From Rosellinia necatrix (Eukaryota; Ascomycota; Sordariomycetes; Xylariales; Xylariaceae), in assembly GCA_021209875.1 (NCBI GenBank), contig JAGYVD010000007.1, positions 1,550,001 to 1,614,000 on the forward strand: a stretch of 64,000 nucleotides of DNA. The letters are read 5' to 3'. Both the position numbers and the translations under genes were made by a program. How positions within the stretch are numbered: position 1 is the first letter of the stretch; every line of letters begins with the position of its first letter. Positions 38,201 through 49,732 of this stretch are shown piece after piece. Under the pieces are notes generated by a model, which searched no databases, was not told where the DNA came from, and saw only the letters and a list, made by a program, of their open reading frames with translations.

Positions 38201-39288
38201 AACAGTAGGGTTGGGAGCTATTAGCAAGATGGGTCGGTGCTGGGAGGTTCCGTCTTGGGCTCGCACAACGTTGAGCCGTTGACTGATCAACAAGTTTATG
38301 AGGGCAACGACGATAAGCGTTTTGCCAAGGCCCATCGAGTCTGCAAGGATCCCGCCAAAATATCTTGGACCCTTGAGCCGCTTGCGATCCGATATATCAG
38401 CCTGTGACGTGATGTTGAAGGGAGGTAGTTCGGCGGCGGGGTTCATGTACGTTAAACGAGGAAGATCACCAAAAAGCCTAGAGAGAATCCAGACTATCGC
38501 GGTGACTTGATGGTCTAATAAACCCCGACGCCCATCTTCGTTGTCCAACCCCGGGATGAAAGGCGACCTCCATATAGTCGAATTGGTGCGGCCGTAGTGG
38601 CCACATGCCGTCATTTTTAAATATCTAGCACATGGGTTTATGGGCGGTCCGAGACTGTTAGGGCCAGCAGCAAGGATAGCTTGGGCAGCGGCACCGATCT
38701 TCTGAACAGAATCATGGTCATCGTCTTTAGAAGAAGCACGAGCAGCGGAATCCCTAGTAAGCTAGGGCTTAATTAGCCTTGACGTAGTTATCACGCCTGC
38801 CATCAATCATACCTCGGCGTCAACATCTTGCTGCCCAACAGTCCTTATCGCTTCTACCAAGCCATCTAACGCCCCCGGCTCCTTCGATTGATCAGAAAAT
38901 GGCACTTGCTTCAAAACCTCGCCGGTGGTATTGAAGCTGTCATCGGGGTGCCCTTCTAGAGTCTTGCGGATGGCAAACTTGGCATAACGCTCGTGGTCGA
39001 TGAGACAAAAACGGCGGTAGGAGTAGTTGGAGAAGAACTTGGTCAATCCTAACAAACCAAGTGATTCAGTTCATGTAAACTCTGAAGTTACGGCCCCTCT
39101 GTTATCTTACCTTCTTTATTGGTGAATCTATTGTAAGGATCCCACCTGCCCTTGTTTTGGGACCTTGCCACACCGCTCGATCTCGATTGGTCCCCATTGG
39201 GGTATCTGAAAAGCTCGGTGGTGATCTTTCGAGTCCAGGCGGCGGAGCACTTCTCGGCCACGACCGGGCGATGTGGGCGTTCAGACAT
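35235..39288 (-). CDS. SNF2-family DNA-dependent ATPase/helicase-like protein, divergent motifs
   Basis: Four exons on the minus strand: 39288-39111, 39048-38813, 38761-36674, 36563-35235; 1276 residues. SNF2 ATPases move or remodel protein-DNA complexes. The first RecA lobe has GGILADSMGLGKTL (Walker A at about 279-286), NPTVANQWVEEL, SLVIIDESYKVKNPSTKNW (DESY from residue 428 where DEGH/DEAH is usual) and ITATPCMNTLTDLFGLVRLL. The second lobe has LLIIEQNVMVAFYYEL, CRCLHAQLTFEERQHLVDSF and QWQAIYRVIRVGQ, which spans the last intron and matches motif VI (QAxxRxHRxGQ) except for Ile in place of His. The C-terminal 440 residues carry acidic, Pro/Lys-rich and Thr/Ala low-complexity stretches. 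Intron 3 has a TACTAAC branch site and a poly-T tract. Start: ATG of MSERPHRPVV. Not Rad54, Mot1 or Rad5 by eye; it resembles a filamentous-fungal SNF2 group of unknown role. Confidence 0.88.
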
Positions 39289-40628
39289 GTTTCAACCAAC
39301 CTGGAATGACACCAGCTTATATGAGGGGCCAGAACTATTGGTCACGTTGTTGGGGAAAGATTATCTAGTAACGGAATAAAGTTAAGGGATAAGTGGGAAC
39401 AAGTAGGGGATGGGTAGGAATGAGTAGGGTAGGAATAGCCCCCTCTTACTAGATAGGGGAAGTAGTAGTTTCTTTTCTGAGAGGAGAAAGAAAACAATGT
39501 GAAGATAATTGTGAAGAGACGAGGGGTTGTATCGATGTTTGTGAGAGGCGGTAGCCCTTGTAATAGGTTACCCACCTAGAGATAGGGACGTTAGCTGACT
39601 AGGCGAGGAAGTGCTTGAGGTTGGTGTATTTGGGGGAGAGTGTTTGCAGAGGCGATTGGTTAAAAAGCACGCGGAGGCCACCAGGAAGTTAGTGTAGTAG
39701 ATTGTATTCGGAAGTGGAGAGTTGAAAGGTACAAGGCATGGTGAACGGGTTGTCACTGCCTGAACCATTAAGTAGTGAGACTAGTAACTACTTCGTGTCA
39801 TATATGGACATTACGCTGACATGATGAATAAACAAAAAGTAAGGGGATAGATGTTGAGAGATAAACAGCGTATAGATAAAAAAACGACTGTACATGCGGG
39901 ATATTGATCTATATGAACTAAGAAGGATGTAGGTAGTTGCGTAGGACTTACCGGCGAAAGATTGTTTACTAGCGATTAGTTGAGGGACGTAGGCTGGATT
40001 TGAATCGATACGGTGGGGATATGAGGGGAGGACAGGGGGAAACTGAGAATAGTTGAAAGTGATATCGGCAATATAAAAGTTGCTGGTGGTATCCGCGGGA
40101 GCTCGTGCCTTCCTAGATCATTTGTTGGTCATTGCTATTTAGATGGAGGACTAGAGATGAACACTGTTAACACCTACCCTGCAAAAAGAAAAGAGCTCTA
40201 ATTATGACAAGGAAGGATGGTGACAACTGCAGAGTCGGACAGGCTTACCCAGAGGTGGAAGAGATCATGAATTAAGGGCCTAGAAATGAATTTAGATGTG
40301 GACTAGCGTCAGAAGTTGTTATAGTTACTACCTAAGCAGGTAAGTTATGGTTGCGAAACGGATAGACAGGCTGGTAGAGGTAGGTCGAAGGTAGGTGAAC
40401 AATGCTTGGGAAGTTACTTCAGCCGCGATTACCAATAATAATAATGATATATTTAAGAAGAGGCAGGTGCAATTACACTAGTTGCAGTAATGCTCGGTGT
40501 TGACAACTCGGAATGAGTTTCATTATTCTTGTCATTCGTGATAATTTCTAGGACTAGTATTCCTACTACAGCTATAGGTTATCATAGTTTCGCTTTGGAG
40601 CGTCTTCCACAACTCATAGCCTCCATCT
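39289..40628. other. Intergenic; SNF2 promoter and 3' flank of the MFS gene
   Basis: No coding region recognised. The plus strand is purine-rich (GGGATAAGTGGG, GGGTAGGAATGAG), i.e. pyrimidine-rich on the SNF2 coding strand, as in its likely promoter or leader. TAGG units occur near 40378-40395. Confidence 0.6.
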
Positions 40629-42861
40629 CTACAACTTGAACCTGAATCCGTGTTCAGCCGCGTGCCCTGGCAATGCATTGATAGCACCTTCAACGTAGAT
40701 ACCCTGATCAAGCTTCTTATTCAGCCTCGTAAGAATAATTCGCAGGGTTAGGGCTGCCGCGATGGAAAGTACGACAGTCGCGCTGTTTACGCTAAATGCG
40801 ATGACATACTGGGGAGCCATCCAGTCTTGGTATCTGTTGCCAATGTTAGCATAACTTTGTTACACATTTCCACGTGAGGGTAATGGGAGGACTAACAGAT
40901 AGCTGGCGTAGATACTGGTGGCATTTGATACAGCGTTGATAAAGGATAGGGCGGCAGCGCGCTTGGCTGGGGGTCGGGGCATTGTGTTGCTAATCCAGGC
41001 CAGTGCTACCACAAAAGCACCGTACACTCCGGGGACCTAGAAGGAGTAGGATTAGCCTATTTTCTTTATTGAAGATGAGATTATGTCAATTACCATGATA
41101 ATGATAGCGAAGTATCGGGGTCCTATCCCTGTGGTGGTTGCGGCAATGATGAAGCCAACGAGAGCCACGCATAGAGAGAGTGTTATGTGCCAGAACCTCT
41201 CCCCGGTGCGATCGGCATGCCAAGCATTTAGAGACGAGGTAACAACGCAGAGAACGTAAGGAGGGCTCGTCAGTAGAAGAGTCTCGACTTTGCCGTATCC
41301 CAACGTCTGAACCACTGCTGGCAAGAAGTTTGTCACGCCTCCAGATGAGACAATACCAACGAGCAAAAACAACTAATAGGGGCACAGTCAGCCTAACCGC
41401 GCTCGAAGCTATAGATCGTAAAACGGCCTTACCAAGACATAGGTTTTGATGTCAGTAAACGCTAGCTTGGCGCCGTGCCACATCGACTCCTCGCCAACCC
41501 AATCGTCCTCTCCGATATCTTCTTCCAACCTCCAGATGGCGAGAGCTTTCTCTTCCTCGGTAAGCCACTTGGTTGTCCGGGGGAAGTTTGGTAGAATAGG
41601 GATCGCGATGATTGCGACTCCCACTGTGATGACACCCTCGATGATGAAGAGCCATTGCCAAGCGCCGTAGCCCCTTGCACCGTCCAAGTTCGCATTGATT
41701 CCTGCCGCAATTAGGCCTGAAAAGGCACCGGAGATGAGCGCGCCAGAGTACAGCAGGGCAGTTCGTAACCCGAGCTCTCTTCTTGTGTACCAGCAACTGA
41801 GATAGTAAAGACAGCCGGGCTGCCACCGCCGCGAGTTAATATCGGCACATATAACCCAGGGGGTAGGGTAGTACTAACAAAGTAGACGGCCTCGACAAAA
41901 CCCAAGAAGAATCGCACGGCGAGCAAACCGCTAAAGTTCTAGCGCTGAATCAGTTCTCGTCATCTCCCCTCATAAGACCATCTGGGCTCACTCACCGTTA
42001 CTGCTGCAGTAGCTGCGGAAATGACACCCCAGATTGCCATCTGCATATAGAAGTTAGTAAATTAATGCCGAGCGGGTGTGCAATCGCTTCCAAAAAATCA
42101 TATATTTCAACTTACACAAATCGGCAAGTACAAGCCAGGCAGGCCGATTTTATTCAAAAACAAATTCGAAGGGACTTGTACCAACAAGTAACTATGAGTT
42201 CACCATGTCAGATTTCGAGCGAGGATTGGCTCCAATATTGGTTGTCTTACCCGACGAAAAGGATACTGACGGCCGTCTGCGGCAATGAATTAATACCAGG
42301 TCGAGGCAGCCTGCAGGGCCATACATGGACTCACCTGGAACTGATTCCCAACAAGCCCGAGATCTTCAGGCAAGCCAGATAGCTTCGCAGCGGCGATATT
42401 GTTTCTGTTCTACATTAGAATATTCTTACTATAGGCAGGGGCCCACGGAATTTGTGTTTACGAACCGGTCAATATAGTTTAGGATGTCTGCGCGGCCAAC
42501 ATCCAATTAGCACCATTCGCCAAGAAAGCCCAGGGAACCGGCCCTTTTTTTTTTTTTTTTTTGTGTTCCTTTTTTAAAAAGGCTTGCCAAGCGGGAGAGG
42601 CGCCCGGCACTTACACATAACGATAATCATAGGAAGCAGACGCAAATCAATCCTCCTGACAAGGCGCTTCTCGAGGGCCGAGCGTTCCTCGGGCGTCAGT
42701 CGCGCGATGATCTCGGGGGGCTGCAACCCCCTCGCCACGGCCTGCTGTATGTCGACGACGTTGCCGGCCGTGTCGGCCCTGGCTGACCCCGCGGATTTGG
42801 CGTCATCGTGCGACGAGGATGCGCGCTCAGCATCCGAGATGTGGTTCGAGGCCGAAGCCAT
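40629..42861 (-). CDS. MFS transporter, Dal5/allantoate-permease (anion:cation symporter) family
   Basis: Plasma-membrane symporter of the major facilitator superfamily; relatives carry allantoate, nicotinate, pantothenate or other organic anions, and the substrate here is unknown. Eleven exons on the minus strand: 42861-42615, 42487-42466, 42404-42335, 42276-42251, 42191-42116, 42040-41996, 41938-41879, 41819-41433, 41372-41094, 41036-40897, 40833-40629; 518 residues. Joining restores ILNYIDRNNIAAAKLSGL, GNQFQTAVSILFVGYLLVQV and PSNLFLNKIGLPGLYLP, then MAIWGVISAATAAVT, VRFFLGFVEAVYFPGCLYYL, WYTRRELGLRTALLYSGALI and ARGYGAWQWLFIIEG, all family signatures. About twelve membrane segments follow the usual 6+6 layout. 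Exons 2 and 4 are only 22 and 26 nt. It looks fragmented in single frames but is intact. Intron 1 carries an 18-base poly-T run (plus strand). The protein starts with an acidic/Ser tail (MASASNHISDAERASSS). Confidence 0.93.
42545..42562. repeat. Poly-T run inside intron 1 of the MFS gene
   Basis: Eighteen T on the plus strand (A on the coding strand), within the first intron. Similar mononucleotide runs occur near 2273, 6512, 36602, 45240 and 54169. Confidence 0.8.
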
Positions 42862-45377
42862 ATTTCGTTTTTTTTTTTTCCCTCTTTTTTTTCCGTCAGC
42901 GACCAGGGAAGAACGCGACCAGACTGCCAAGTTGGCTCTTTGACCCTTGCGACGGACCGGGCGCGGGCGGAATGACGCGTAACGTCGACGGAATGTTTGT
43001 TGATGATGTGATCTGGAGATGTGATCCGGAGATGTGATCTGGAGATGCGGTCTAGTGACGAAGAAGAAGACGGCGCAAATCTCTCGGCAACATCAGATGA
43101 ACACTAGCGAGGGACGTGGCCACGGTTTTATTGTCGCCGTCACACCGGTTCTACCCCGGTCCTACCCCAGCTTGGGCGATGGTTTGGTTGATCATCTGGT
43201 TGGCTGGGGGCAGGCAGTATAGTAGTGTATGTACAGGTAGGTAGGTAGTAGGCATGGTCTTTCTTGCTCGGTCGACATTACCAGCCTCTGCGACCCAAGA
43301 AGGACATCCGGAGTCACAAAGGCGGGCGGGCGGTCAAATGATGGACTAGGTATACTATAGTGTAGGTAGGTAGGTAGTGAGTGACATACATTATACAGAG
43401 CAGCACAGAAGGTAAGTCCAGCATAATGCATGTACAGCATGTATATACAGCGCGTACTTCGTATGTACAGCGCGTATGTACATCGTATAGCGTGTAAGGA
43501 TGTAAGTACACTACCTACACAATGACAATGATCGGCATCAGCTAACGAGAATCAAGAAGAGTGCTCCGTCCTTCCGTCCTCCGCCCACCAACCCCGATCC
43601 CCCAATTACTTTCCCCTCTATTCTCAACGTTTCTGGGGATGCCCAGATCCGCCCACCCTGTGCCCAGACATAGTGTACCTAAGGAAGTAAACAAAATGAG
43701 AATGGGGACCAACACGACTTTGGCACTCTCCACACTCTGCCCACAAATCCCCCCATCTCGGCCCCCATCTAACAATCGACAGCACTGTTCCAAGTGAAAT
43801 GGCAGCTAGTGTAGTGTAAACCCCAACCCCATCCCCACATGACTTTATTCCGTCAACCCCAAATGGTCGGTCCTGGCCTGTCCCGGCCGGTCTGTCCTGC
43901 TGGGACGAGCTATGCCAAGATGCGGGGGAGGGCTAATGAGCGGCTTTGCGCTCAGCGAGAGCCGGCGTAAGAAATCCGCGATTGGCCACTAACCAAGACA
44001 ATTCGGTCCGTCCCAGAAGGGGGCCCCCAAGGATAAAAGCACCCGAGGCGCCAAGTCAATGGCTGGTCAACTAGTATTTGCAATGAAGAGCGTAAGAGTT
44101 TAACCGACACGTAATGATTCCTGGATGCGGCCTTTTTCCTGTCTCCTTTTCCTTGCATTCGTATATAGGTCGGCGGGTTATGCAGTCGTATCGCATGTAA
44201 TGCAGACAGAAAAAAAGGAAAAAGAAGAATAACAAGAAGGAGAAGGGGAAGAAGAAGAGGAGGAGGAGAAGTAGGAGGAGTATGAAAACGAGCATGAACG
44301 TGTAGAGAATAATGAGTGAGCAAGTAAAAAGGTAAAATGGAATGGTCAATATTCATGCGCCGAGATCCGCGTACCATGGTACGAGTATTGTGTATAGAGT
44401 TGCACGTGTAAGCCATGTTCGCGTAATACTTCCGGGCATCATTGGGTCTAATCCTTTGCGCTCATCACCGCGATGGATACCTCCAGGATAATTGATGACT
44501 GGGGAAACACAAATTGCCGTTTTCAGCAAATGACACAATGACATATGCGCTAATTGTATATATAGAGATGCCTACCAGGCTCACATCAGCTGCAAAAAAG
44601 CAATTAGGCTCGACATTCACGGTCCAGTGGACATTAAAAAAACACAAAGGTAGTCAGGTGTCAAAAAAAAAACTTCACTTCTACTCTGCTTCGTACATCA
44701 ATCAACTCATACTCGAGTTATTATATACACCCCTACCCACGAATCTTCTCTGTGTTTCCCCCTTTCACGGCGGCCCTCTCAACCCCCTGCACCTTGCGAA
44801 CTGACCGATGCTCAATCTCCGATCCGCCGACCGTGTGTGTGTGTGCGTGTGTGTGTAGTGCACCAAAGAATGAATGTCTTAATAGACGCTTGCTAAGGAG
44901 CAAGGCCAAGGATGGTACGTCAAAAGGAAAACCCCCCGATGGAAGCAGGGGGGGGCGTTGGGGACGAGGTTTCGGTTTTGGGACGAAAAGCCTCATTCGG
45001 AAGGGACAGAAATGACCGGTAAAAAAATGAGCGAGACGGTCGAGGAAGAGTTTGCGACGAACTTGCAGGCTCCCGAGGGGGGAGAAACGAGTGCAACGAC
45101 CTGCAGGACGCTTTTTTTGCTTTTCGAACGAGTGGAATTTCAGGGAGAGACGGGACCCCGAGCCTGGTCGGAAAAAAAGAATGAAAGCGAGGGGAGACTC
45201 GGGGGATCCCGGTGCGCCGACGATGTTTGATTTTTTTTATTTTATTTTTTTTTTTTTTTTGGCTGAGCGGAGGGATTGTTTAGGTATCGAAGAGCGAGCG
45301 TGTGTGTTTTGCGTTTCTCATCTACTTAATGAGACTCTCGACGCGACAATCCCGGAAGATGTGCGACGGGGCGGAGT
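42862..45377. other. Intergenic; MFS promoter and 3' flank of laccase
   Basis: 2.5 kb with no supportable gene. Contains two GTAGGTAGGTAG blocks (about 43223-43240 and 43360-43376), a purine-rich AAGAAGGAG block (44213-44281), a TG run (44829-44858) and mixed T/A runs at 45230-45261. Open frames here are short and driven by these repeats. Confidence 0.6.
44213..44281. repeat. GAA/GGA purine-rich low-complexity tract
   Basis: About 70 bases composed almost only of A and G (AAGAAG, GGAGGA units) on the plus strand. Confidence 0.75.
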
Positions 45378-46145
45378 TTAGACGCCCGAGTCCTCCTGCT
45401 CCAGGCCGGTGCTGTCCTGGTACTCGTTCCAGGCGGCGCAGGTGCCCTGCAGCGAGTCCATGTCCGTGATGGCCGCGATCTCGGAATTGCGCTCGACGAG
45501 CTGGAGCGCGAAGCCCTGGGATGTGTGCCAGCCGATCTGTTATGTCGCGTGGGGAAAGGTTAGCTGCGTTGTGGCCGACATTGTGAAAGAGAGAAAGGAA
45601 GAAAAGAAAAGAAAAGAATAACGACGGAAAGGGAAGAAGGAGGAGGAAGAAGAAGAAGAAGAAGAAGAAGGGCAAACTCACGTGGCAGTGCGCAAGCCAG
45701 ACGCCTGGGTTGTCGTTCTGGAAGGCGATGGCGAGGAACCCGGATGCGGGCAGCATGGCGACATCACGACGCGGCGGGTTGGAGAGGTTCAGCTGCGAGG
45801 CATCGGTGTAGGTGGCCATGGGCTGCTGGGCCAGAATGTGGAAGTCATGGCCGTGCAGATGGAATGGGTGTTCCTGGGCATCGCTGGTTAGCCGGGCTGC
45901 TGGCCACGCCACTCGGGGAGCGAGCGGAGGAAGGGTTGGGTTAGGTACTCACCAAGCCCAGCTGCGACTCGATAATGAGGTAAGTCCAAGTGTTCGTCTC
46001 GTTCAAGTTGATGATGTTCTCGCCATCAGTGAAGACGGCGCCTTCGGTCAGGACCTTCTCGAGGGCTGGAGGGAACAGAGAGGGGTTAGCTTTTCCGAAG
46101 AAGACGATTGGTATAGTGCATGCATGCGTCTGCTCGCCTGTATGC

Positions 46146-46191
<46 letters not shown>

Positions 46192-47654
46192 TGGCGTTAC
46201 TTACTTGGCTCGCCCCAGTCGGAGAGGAAGGTGTTGGAGTTGAGGGTCCACTTGAAGAAGCTGTTGACGATGGACAAGCCCACATCCATAACTTGCTGGG
46301 TCGCGGCATTGCCCACATCCACTGAAACGACAGGGACCAGGCTCTCAACCGGTATGTCGGAACAGTCATCCGAATAGTCATAGGCGTCCGTCTCGGGGTC
46401 GGCGACGGTTACATCATCGTAAGTCACAATGCCCCTGATGTTGAGGGTCATCTCGTTCGTGCTGCAGGTGAGCTGGGGGATGGAGCGCATCCAGTAGTTG
46501 CCCGGCTCCTGATTGGCGTTGACGATGACGTCGTATCGCTGGCCGATGCCGATGCTGACCATCTGCGTCTCGAAGGGAACGATGGGCACCAGGTCGGCGG
46601 CGATGACCGTCAGGGTGTGGTTGTCGATGCCGAACTTGAACATGGTGTCGATGGCCGTGTTGACCAGGCGCAGGCGGTACGACTTGCCGCTCTCGAAGTT
46701 GGTCTGGTAGCGGGAGCCGCCGTCGCCGTAGACGTTGAGGCCGTTGATGAGGCCGTTGTTGGCCACCGGCGGCCCGGCCGTCGAGGCCGTGGCGTAGAGC
46801 TCGTCGGTAGTCCGGTGCAGCCAGTCGCTGAGCACGATCATGCCCTTGTCCTCGTCGTACGGAGCGGACGCGGGCCCGCGGATGATGATGCCGCCGAAGA
46901 CACCGTTCCTTCAGAAAAAGAAAAAGGAAAAGAAAAACATCAGCTCCGAATCCCTGGACGGTGGGGCGTGTGATTGTGTGATTGTCTACACTACTCACCA
47001 GGCCTGCAGGGCAAAATGGCTGTGATACCAAGTGGAGCCGTACTGGTTGCGCATTAATTAGTACGGTAACGTCTCACGCCAATGCCGGGCGGTACACACC
47101 TGTGTGGCTCTCCATCGATACGTGATGCTCTCTCCCGGGGCCACAGGGCATTGCGTGATTGAGGCCACGCCGTCCTCCCCGACCGTGCCTTGCTGGCGGA
47201 TACCATGCCAGTGGAAACTGGTGCCGTTGTTCTCCAAGCCGTTGTTCACGTGAACCACTCCGCTATAGTCAGCATGGTGTTTCTGAGGCCCGTCTCAAAC
47301 ACATCGCCTATGCGTCCAGGACTCACCGACGGTGTCACCCCAGTCAGCCTCGATCGTGGGGCCGGGTATCGAGCCGTTGACTGTCAGGGCCATGCGCGGC
47401 ACACCATCCGGGGCCAGCGTCGAGTTCACAAGTGTAAACCAGTATTCCCGGACGACGCCCGTGTCGGGGGCGTCCTCGTACCAGTTGGTAGAGAGCGAGT
47501 AGTTGCCCCAGCAGCTCGGGGCGGTTGCGGAGTCGAACTCGCAGGCCTCAGTCTGTCGAGGACTGAGGCTGGGGGATCCCGTGTAAGGGGCAGCAGCGGC
47601 AAGTGCTGAAAAAGCGATGGCTGTCAAGCCGGACGAGAGGGCGAGGGAGCGCAT
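45378..47654 (-). CDS. Laccase (secreted ascomycete multicopper oxidase)
   Basis: Oxidises phenols with reduction of O2 to water, outside the cell. Seven exons on the minus strand: 47654-47327, 47257-47100, 47042-46999, 46908-46205, 46065-45953, 45873-45682, 45536-45378; 565 residues. The N-terminus (MRSLALSSGLTAIAFSALAA) is a signal peptide. All four copper motifs are present: HWHG at 125-128, WYHSH at 167-171, HPFHLHGHDF at 451-460, and HCHIGWHTSQGF at 511-522. Cys512 is the type-1 ligand; the axial position ten residues on is Phe522, where many ascomycete laccases have Leu. The protein ends in DSGV, the C-terminal plug motif of ascomycete laccases. Several N-x-S/T sites are visible (NNGTSF, NYSLS, VNGSIP). 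Intron 1 uses acceptor GCGGAG, which keeps GDTVVVHVNN in frame. Intron 4 carries a TG/AC microsatellite. Whether lignin-, pigment- or toxin-related cannot be told. Confidence 0.95.
46149..46187. repeat. TG microsatellite in laccase intron 4
   Basis: About 19 TG units (AC on the coding strand) inside the intron 46066-46204, close to its donor site. This intron is longer than the gene's others partly because of it. Confidence 0.9.
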
Positions 47655-47697
47655 GTTGAAGGAATGTCTAGGTAAGATACCAATGAGAGAGGGGGAA

Positions 47698-47728
<31 letters not shown>

Positions 47729-47829
47729 TCGTGATGAAGAGAGAGAGAGAGAGGGAGAGGCTATCCGAATCAGCTGTCGGCGCTGTTGTTCCTGCTTCTC
47801 TATCTGTCATGATGGCGGGAAACAAGCGT

Positions 47830-47838
47830 CCTTATATA
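47830..47838 (-). promoter_or_regulatory. Possible TATA box of the laccase gene
   Basis: On the laccase coding strand this reads TATATAAGG, about 175 bases before the start codon, ahead of a CT-rich leader at 47757-47698. Sequence and position fit a fungal TATA element; the transcription start is not known. Confidence 0.4.
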
Positions 47839-48550
47839 TCGACGAGTCGACGATGGCGGCGACGGGCCATCGATGGTGCTCTCACGTCCGAACACGAGCT
47901 TAGGCCGAAAGTGGCCGCCACACATTGCAACCTCCTATAGCCTCCTCCTTCGCTCATGTCATGGCCATCGAGAAAATCCCATCATGCAGCGTTCGTATAG
48001 ACCGGGTAGCTCGTCGAACGTCGAACGTTGACACTCATGAGGGTGTGTGGAGGAAGTCTCGTGCAGTCTTCTCCCTCGATCTATTGATTCAATATTACCA
48101 AGGGTCAAGCATGAGCCTAATGCGGAAAAGGCCGACAGCTCGGGTACCAGACCGTTCCTTGCTCTCGGCCGGGAAGGTTTGATAGGGGGAGGGGGCCGTG
48201 TGAGGGCATCGTGCTGCAGTTCGTCGTCGTCAGCATCTTCTAAGAACGACGGTCCCATACCGGTGCCCACATCTTAGGGCACAGATTCGGCTCCAACGGG
48301 CCCGAAGGTCAGATGTCCTGTGGAAGAACCACTAGTCTTTGTGATGGGACCCGCCCGCCTGAAGAGCAGCAGCCTCCGTGCCTCCCAGCCAAGCCCTTCT
48401 GGCTGGCTTCTCATTCATGATTAATCACATCGTGCAGCTCGGCGGGCAGCTCTGCTAAGCAGACCGGCACGGCAGCCTCGCGAGAAACGAGGGCTTACCA
48501 ATATGTAACGTTGAACGCAACCCGGGGAGGTGTATCCTCACTCCTGAGCT

Positions 48551-48610
48551 GACCTCCACGCACGACCTCCGCGGCCTCCACGACCTCCACGACCTCCACG
48601 ACCTCCACCG
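48551..48610. repeat. 9-bp minisatellite (CGACCTCCA unit)
   Basis: About six copies of CGACCTCCA, the last four nearly perfect, with degenerate CGCGGCCTCCA-type copies at the left. Confidence 0.85.
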
Positions 48611-49308
48611 TTCGCGCGGATGTTTATTGTTAGGAAAGCCCAGCATTGCCGGATTCGAACGTATCAGCCCATTGAAGACATGGACTAGGGGCCTTAGGGG
48701 AAATACGACTCATCCCCGCCCATCCCATGTGTACCTGCATGCATTCCATGTGAGCAGCACGGACTAGGCGCGACGGACCCTAAAGGTAAAAATAAGGTCT
48801 CCCTGAAAATCGCTTCCTGTATGGCAGGCCAACAGAGAGAGAGGGAGGGGCGGGGGGGGGAGGAGCATGGCGGGCCGCTAAACGGAGTGAAGGCAAGGGT
48901 ATAGTGTTATACATACATGCAATCCCCAGTCAGGATTGTATAACTATATCTTAGTTAATGGTCACTATAGGTGTTATATTCACAAGTGGACTTTAGCTGG
49001 GCCCGGCCTAGTCTCGAAGCACCGCTCGTGGTCGCGACGTAACTCTAACTAACACGAGTTTGCAATAGCCAGAGTAGTTGGAAATCCATGGGCTCTCACT
49101 GGCCGGTTGGGAGAACGCATCCTCATCAGCAGTAAAGAGAGTTAGGTTCGTTCGGTCATGTCCAATTAGTTGATCCTTCAACTAACCATCCAAATACTTA
49201 ACAATCAATTTGTTTGGTAACCACTGAGCTCACAAATATGGGTTGATGGTAAACGGAGGGGCCAAACAAACAAGGGTGACCGCTAGATTGGCTAGATTAG
49301 CATCATGG

Positions 49309-49371
49309 AGAGGTATCTTGGTATCTTGGTATCTCAGTATCTTGGTGTCTTGGTATCTTGGTATATTGGTA
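49309..49371. repeat. 9-bp minisatellite (GGTATCTTG unit)
   Basis: About seven copies of GGTATCTTG with a few substitutions (TCTCA, GTGTC, ATATTG variants), followed by GGGTTACCGGG and a poly-A run at 49391-49404. Confidence 0.85.
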
Positions 49372-49672
49372 CTCAGGGGTTACCGGGTTCAAAAAAAAAA
49401 AAAAGAATAGCAGAAGTTGCACATAATAATAATAGAATCACAACAATCGTTAATGACGTTGAAACGCATAGCTTATCCGGGTTTTTCGGATAACTTTACC
49501 TTTCGCTACGGCCCATGGGACACACACAGAGCCTCGTTCGCTACCAGCCGACCCAGGTGGGTTAATAGCTCCGTGCCATCCTCACGTGGGCTATTCATAG
49601 CATCAGCAGCAGCAACAGCTTGTTTCTCGCTGCTAAGCTAGAAGCACGCCTGGAAATCCCCACATCTCTCTC

Positions 49673-49732
49673 ATCTCCAGTCGGTTGCTATCTCCAGTCG
49701 TCGTCTCCAGCCGTCGTCTCCAGTCGTCGTCT
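49673..49732. repeat. 15-bp minisatellite (TCTCCAGTCGTCG-type unit)
   Basis: About four variant copies built from TCTCCAG and TCGTCG blocks. Confidence 0.75.

Noticed and set aside
40629..42930. MFS gene as a multiply frameshifted pseudogene
   Set aside because: All interruptions are short GT-AG introns; the spliced product is a complete 518-residue permease.
48640..48680. tRNA-like box B (GTTCGAATCC on the minus strand)
   Set aside because: The five bases on each side do not pair into a T stem, and no box A or acceptor stem is present at the right distance.
48551..49732. CRISPR-like spacing of short repeats
   Set aside because: The repeats are directly tandem without unique spacers, and this is fungal nuclear DNA.
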